The notes beneath the pieces were generated by a model. The model was given only the letters and a program-made list of their open reading frames with translations, was not told the DNA's origin and ran no database searches. Source: Dinochytrium kinnereticum (Eukaryota > Chytridiomycota > Chytridiomycetes > Chytridiales > Chytridiaceae). Taken from it: a DNA stretch of 11,159 nt. Shown here piece by piece: positions 7,854 through 11,159 of this stretch. The DNA is taken from NCBI GenBank assembly GCA_027604005.1, contig JADGJT010000421.1:1-11159 (forward strand), given 5' to 3'. The position numbers were made by a program, and so were the translations under genes. Numbering within the stretch: position 1 is the stretch's first letter; the number at the start of each line of letters is the position of its first letter.

Positions 7854-10423
7854 TCAATGCCCTCCATCAACAAGCGTCCCCCCAATCCCCTCCCCAACAA
7901 GCCCCCTCCCAACGCTCCCAATCCCCGGCCCCCCACTCCCCCCAGCCCCATAAGTCAAATTCTCCATCTGATTCCCAGTAGCAATCCTCACATAAGCATC
8001 CGTCCCATACCCATGCATAGAGTGAACAGCAATGGCTCCACCCCAATAATTCGCGTACACCCTCGACATAGGAAGTCCAAGACCAAGGTTCAGCTCCTCC
8101 GGTCCCGACTCCTCAATCTTTCCGGCGAGGAGGCGGGGCATTTTCTCGAGGTTACGTGGGGGCGCGGTGGAGGGAAGGTGGAGTGGGAAGGTGGAAGTGG
8201 GTGATTTAGTAGAGGAAGGGTTGGGCGTGGAGGGGGATTTTTGGTGATGTGCAAGAGCAGCTTGAGAGTAGCTCCAAAGATTTTCCAGAACATCTCTCGG
8301 TATGCCTCCACCCTGATCGGACACTCTAAAGGTGATGGCGGTCTCCGAGGCACCAATGGTCACCCGAATAGGAGGCAACTTTGTAACCCTCCTCTTAACA
8401 CCATCCGGCCCCTCCTCAATCAAGATATTTGGAGACGCGCTCCCAGCACCATGCGCCTCATGCGTGAACCTCATAGAGTTCCGAAGAATCTCAAAGAGAA
8501 TGTACTCAATGTGATCAGGAATATAGGTGAAGAGCGCTGAAATGTGCCCGTCGACGGTCACCTGAGGCGGTTCAGTATAGACAGAGTCGGAGGAGGTCGG
8601 GGTAAGGGATTGGCTGAAGAGTCGAGAGGCGAGGTTAGCGCAGCGCTCCACAACGTCATCGGCGCGGCAACGGGTGTTGACGATTCCGATCCAGCCATCC
8701 TCTTGAGCTTCCCGGCCATCAAACACGGCTGAGAGAGTGATGTGTTGCTCAGCGAGAACTCGACGGCCAATGCGAGATCTTTACAAGGGGAGAAAATCAG
8801 TGAGTAAAACGAATATAAAAGAAAAACTTTAAAAACATCAGGCAATAATCAAAAGAGACTCACCTCAGCATCTCATTAAAAAAGCGATCCGCCATTCCCA
8901 TGGACATGTGCGGTGCAGCCTCCGCAATGCCAAGGGCGAGCTTTGGAATGGCCACGAGGTGGGTGTTGAGCATGGAGTCGACCAGCTCGCAGAACTCGCG
9001 GTTGTCCTCCAGGGAGCGGATCTCCCGGAACGACCTGAATCGCTCAAAGGCGTCCCAGTAGAGCGCGTACAGCTCCTCGATGTGGGGGTTTGTACCGACG
9101 ATGAAGGGCAAGTGTTGAAAGTCTGTAAATAAAGAGTGTCAGTGTAAGAGACGGGTGTCGGTGAAAGAAGGATGTCAGTGTAAGAGAGGGGTGTCGGTGT
9201 AGGGAGGATGTCAGTGTAAGAGAAGAATGTCAGTGTAAAGAAGAAAGAGTGTCGGTGTAAAAAGAATGTCAGTGTAAAGAAAATAGAGTCAGTGTAAAGA
9301 AAGAGAGAGATCTGATAAAAGATAAGATGGATGAGCTGATTGGTTGGCAGTGAGTGATCAGATCAGCGCCGCCCAGTAAGGCAAAGAAAGAAAACATTTC
9401 AAAATCAATCAAACAAACACTGGCAGTGCAGTGCAGAATGCAACAAAACACAGGGAAATATCAGCACTGACAAAACTAAAAACAAGGAAAACTAATAATA
9501 AACTCAATAAACTAAAAAACTGAAAAGAAGGAAAACTAAACTGAAATATAAATGAAGAAGAAAACTAAAACTGCACTTATCAAAAACTAAAGCATTAGAA
9601 GAAAAGACGATAATAAAAGTCAATGTAAAATAAGTGTAAAGCTGCAGTTGATGGAATGCGCTGATCTGATCAACTCAACCGATTCCTCACCTCGGATGCG
9701 ATGCGCAAGTCTGACAGGAAGCTCCTCTCTCACATAGTTACCGCTCCTGATCAGCTTCTCCTCGCTCAGATTCCGTCCAAACACCGTCAGCTGTCTCAGC
9801 GTCACGCGCTTGGTCTCCCTCGCCGCGTATCTCTCCAGGATCCGATTGTTGTAGAACGCACTCGAACCTCCAACCACAGATGCCACATGCGCAGAGGATG
9901 CCGCAGAAGAAGATGATGACGATGTCGATGTGGACGCGGACGCTGCTGACAATCGCTGCTGGTGGAGACGCTGCTGATGCAGACGGAAGAGTCCCTCCTG
10001 GGGCTTACGATGCGCATGCTTCTTGCTCGCCACCGCACCTCCCGACGTCTGGCGCTCGGCTGCGCTTGTGGCGGGGGAAGCAGCCGATGTTGTTGAGTAG
10101 CAGCATCGGCAAGAAGCTTGGGAGGTGGGATGATTCCGGCTGCGAAGATGGCATGGAGGGGATGATGGGGAGATTATGGATGCATTACGGAGGACGATGG
10201 GGGAGGTTGAGCGAAGGTGGTGGTTGAGCGGTGTGGCTGGAGACGCAGTGGCGGGGTCAGCAGCGGCGGGGTTTGTGCCGGGTGAAGAAGGGGATGAGGA
10301 GGATGAGAATGAGGCGGCAGCAGAGGCGATGACGGCCCTTCTCGCTCCAGCGGCAGCAGCAGCGGCAGCGGCAGCGGCGATGGCTGTCGCTGAGGAGCAG
10401 GTGGTGGTGGTGGTGGTGAGCAT
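7854..10423 (-). CDS. Mitochondrial BCKDK/PDK-family protein kinase, 3 exons
   Basis: Kinase of the mitochondrial GHKL family, which phosphorylates and inactivates a 2-oxoacid dehydrogenase E1 subunit (branched-chain or pyruvate). Exons: 10423-9691, 9122-8864 and 8778-7854, giving 638 residues. Introns are 568 and 85 nt, GT-AG; the first junction makes RLAHRIR-DFQHLPFIVGTNP. Residues 1 to about 188 are a low-complexity Ala/Ser/Thr/Pro-rich leader with no acidic residue before D56 and a YSTT stretch near 109-112, a likely matrix-targeting presequence. The helical regulatory domain follows (from about 189; QH at 342-343), then the ATPase domain: N-box E427/N431, G1 box DQGGG (485-489) and G2 box GLGLP (563-567). 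The ATP lid carries a Ser/Thr/Pro-rich insertion (about 506-540). The tail (608-638) is Gly-rich and unlike known family ends. The ILFEILRN context and the NPHI segment look closer to BCKDK than to PDK, but the substrate is not certain. ATG 10423 is the only Met in exon 1. Confidence 0.93.
9138..9300 (+). repeat. Nine-unit minisatellite in kinase intron 1
   Basis: Nine units share the core GTC(A/G)GTGTAA, with cores starting at 9138, 9157, 9174, 9193, 9210, 9229, 9251, 9268 and 9288. Spacing alternates mostly between 19 and 17 bp, and A and G alternate at the variable core position in the first units. That pattern suggests a 36-bp higher-order unit made of two half-units. On the sense strand each unit reads TTACACTGAC or TACACCGAC followed by pyrimidines. 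The array fills the 3' third of the 568-nt intron 1 and ends 13 nt before the acceptor AG at 9124-9123. Confidence 0.95.
9465..9595 (+). repeat. Degenerate A-rich AAAACTAAA repeat in kinase intron 1
   Basis: AAAACTAAA and related words (AAAACTAAT, AAAACTGAA) recur many times, with GGAAAACTAA appearing twice (about 9486 and 9530). The sense strand is T-rich, with many TTTAGTTTT words. It lies in the 5' half of kinase intron 1, separate from the minisatellite. It looks like a decayed simple tandem repeat. I see no coding or element structure. Confidence 0.6.
10349..10418 (-). repeat. Triplet repeats coding for poly-Ala and poly-Thr
   Basis: Two simple triplet tracts fall within the first codons of the kinase. 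A GGT tract at 10401-10418 (plus strand) encodes the Thr run after the start Met. A mixed CAG/CGG tract at about 10349-10380 (plus strand) encodes a run of ten or more Ala followed by Gly-Ala-Arg-Arg. Mixed GCx codons imply the Ala run is not purely recent slippage. Length variation here would change only the presequence. Confidence 0.85.
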
Positions 10424-11119
10424 TGCAGGATGCGAAGTGACGCAGAAGAGAAAAATGAGGTGAAATTCCTTTCAAGGGACGACGACAATTCGGGTGATTT
10501 CACGACAGGATCTGCGTGACTCCACCCATCACGCTGACCCCCCCTGCATGAGACTGAGAACGCGCGTTTAATCCCTCCCCCCCCCAGCAAACTGTACTGT
10601 TAACGCGAGTGCACTCAACGGTGTGCGCAATGGCACTCAACGTGGTGCGGAGGGCATGTTGTTGAATGGGTGTGTGTGTGCTTTTAACTGGGCTGAATAG
10701 ACATGTATCAGGGTCATTCTGCTGCTTACGACCGCTATAAGAGGAGGGCAGCTGAACAAAGATCTCTTCTTTTCGTCTAGTCATTGACATAACGAATTGC
10801 CTGAGGATCATCAGTAAAGAACCAGGACTTTCTCCACATCCACATATGCGCATACGCGCAGTGACGCACATTGATATAGCCACAGCTCTTATGATCGCCA
10901 AATCTCCCAGTCAATACGCCTCTCATTATTGGCCATACAGATCACAACCAAACCAGATTATCTAGCAAAAGTCCTCCATCCTTCAAACCCCATTTAACCT
11001 CAAACAACAACATCCCGCGCACAACTCACAACCTCCTTTAACCAAAGATCACCATCACACCAACCCATAACGCAAAACCATCCCACCGGAAAAAAGATTG
11101 ACATCACCTCAAACCAACA
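10424..11119. promoter_or_regulatory. Kinase upstream region, possibly a divergent promoter
   Basis: No gene is supported in this 700-bp stretch. It holds a short (GT)n run near 10669-10680, a C9 run at 10577-10585, a perfect 10-bp palindrome TATGCGCATA at 10845-10854, and ATTGG (an inverted CCAAT box) at 10928-10932. From about 10935 to 11119 the plus strand becomes rich in C and A and poor in G, as is common in fungal 5' UTRs. That, with the ATG at 11120, suggests promoters pointing both ways. A minus-strand open frame at 10901-10500 has no family resemblance. Confidence 0.4.
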
Positions 11120-11159
11120 ATGGATACCACCATCAAGTTGAAAAAAGGGGGGGTTGGGG
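11120..11159 (+). CDS. Possible 5' end of a gene running off the window
   Basis: An ATG at 11120 in the context CAACAATGGA is preceded by a C/A-rich, ATG-poor leader. It opens a frame (MDTTIKLKKGGVG) that continues to the window edge. Only 13 codons are visible, and the last ones fall in a low-complexity A6/G7 run that could be an intron or non-coding DNA. Product cannot be named. The call rests only on start context and leader composition. Confidence 0.2.
   Translation, partial: MDTTIKLKKGGVG

Noticed and set aside
7857..8204. Plus-strand Pro-rich open frame opposite the kinase 3' end
   Set aside because: It is the antisense of the kinase Gly-rich tail and ATPase codons.
10176..10463. Plus-strand frame with long Ala and Val runs opposite kinase exon 1
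   Set aside because: It is the complement of triplet repeats encoding the kinase presequence, and the kinase frame joins conserved exons while this one does not.
10840..10870. CRE-like TGACG near the palindrome as a cAMP-response element
   Set aside because: Only a half site (GTGACGCAC) is present, and such short matches occur by chance.

Overview
The window looks like nuclear DNA of a fungus, probably an early-diverging (zoosporic or mucoromycete-type) lineage. It holds intron-containing genes with short GT-AG introns (43-124 nt in one gene). It carries a complete ADCY10-like soluble adenylyl cyclase, a family I know to be frequent in such fungi and absent from the common yeasts. It also carries a mitochondrial BCKDK/PDK-type protein kinase. 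There is no bacterial-style operon, and I recognised no transposon, CRISPR array or RNA gene. The lineage call is inference from gene content and intron style, not from a marker gene.

Layout, left to right. Positions 1-1050 have no gene I can support and hold the 3' flank of the cyclase gene. Positions 7005 to 1051, minus strand, hold one large gene that I could resolve into 20 exons and 19 introns with an unbroken reading frame, giving 1516 residues. Its order is two class III cyclase domains (C1, C2), a P-loop NTPase module with Walker A and Walker B, a helical NTPase-associated region, and a long alpha-helical TPR-like C-terminus. Positions 7006-7853 are intergenic (cyclase promoter side and kinase 3' side) with a G14 tract and a two-copy imperfect repeat. 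Positions 10423 to 7854, minus strand, hold a three-exon mitochondrial dehydrogenase kinase of 638 residues with a very long low-complexity presequence. Its 568-nt first intron contains a striking nine-unit minisatellite. Positions 10424-11119 are probably a promoter region, possibly divergent. A plausible but unproven start codon of a plus-strand gene lies at 11120, at the window edge.

The two genes lie head-to-tail on the same strand. They are transcribed separately as far as I can tell, with about 850 bp between them. One would make cAMP in response to soluble signals (bicarbonate or calcium in animal relatives). The other would inactivate a mitochondrial 2-oxoacid dehydrogenase complex by phosphorylation. 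Both relate to carbon metabolism, but a functional link is only speculation.

The points most worth a second look are four. The kinase intron has an array of branch-site-like motifs within an AG-free zone. The cyclase has two micro-exons (11 and 22 nt) directly after its Walker A exon. Cyclase intron 4 has a homopolymer-swollen 3' splice region. The cyclase also has substitutions at positions that bind bicarbonate and adenine in human ADCY10.
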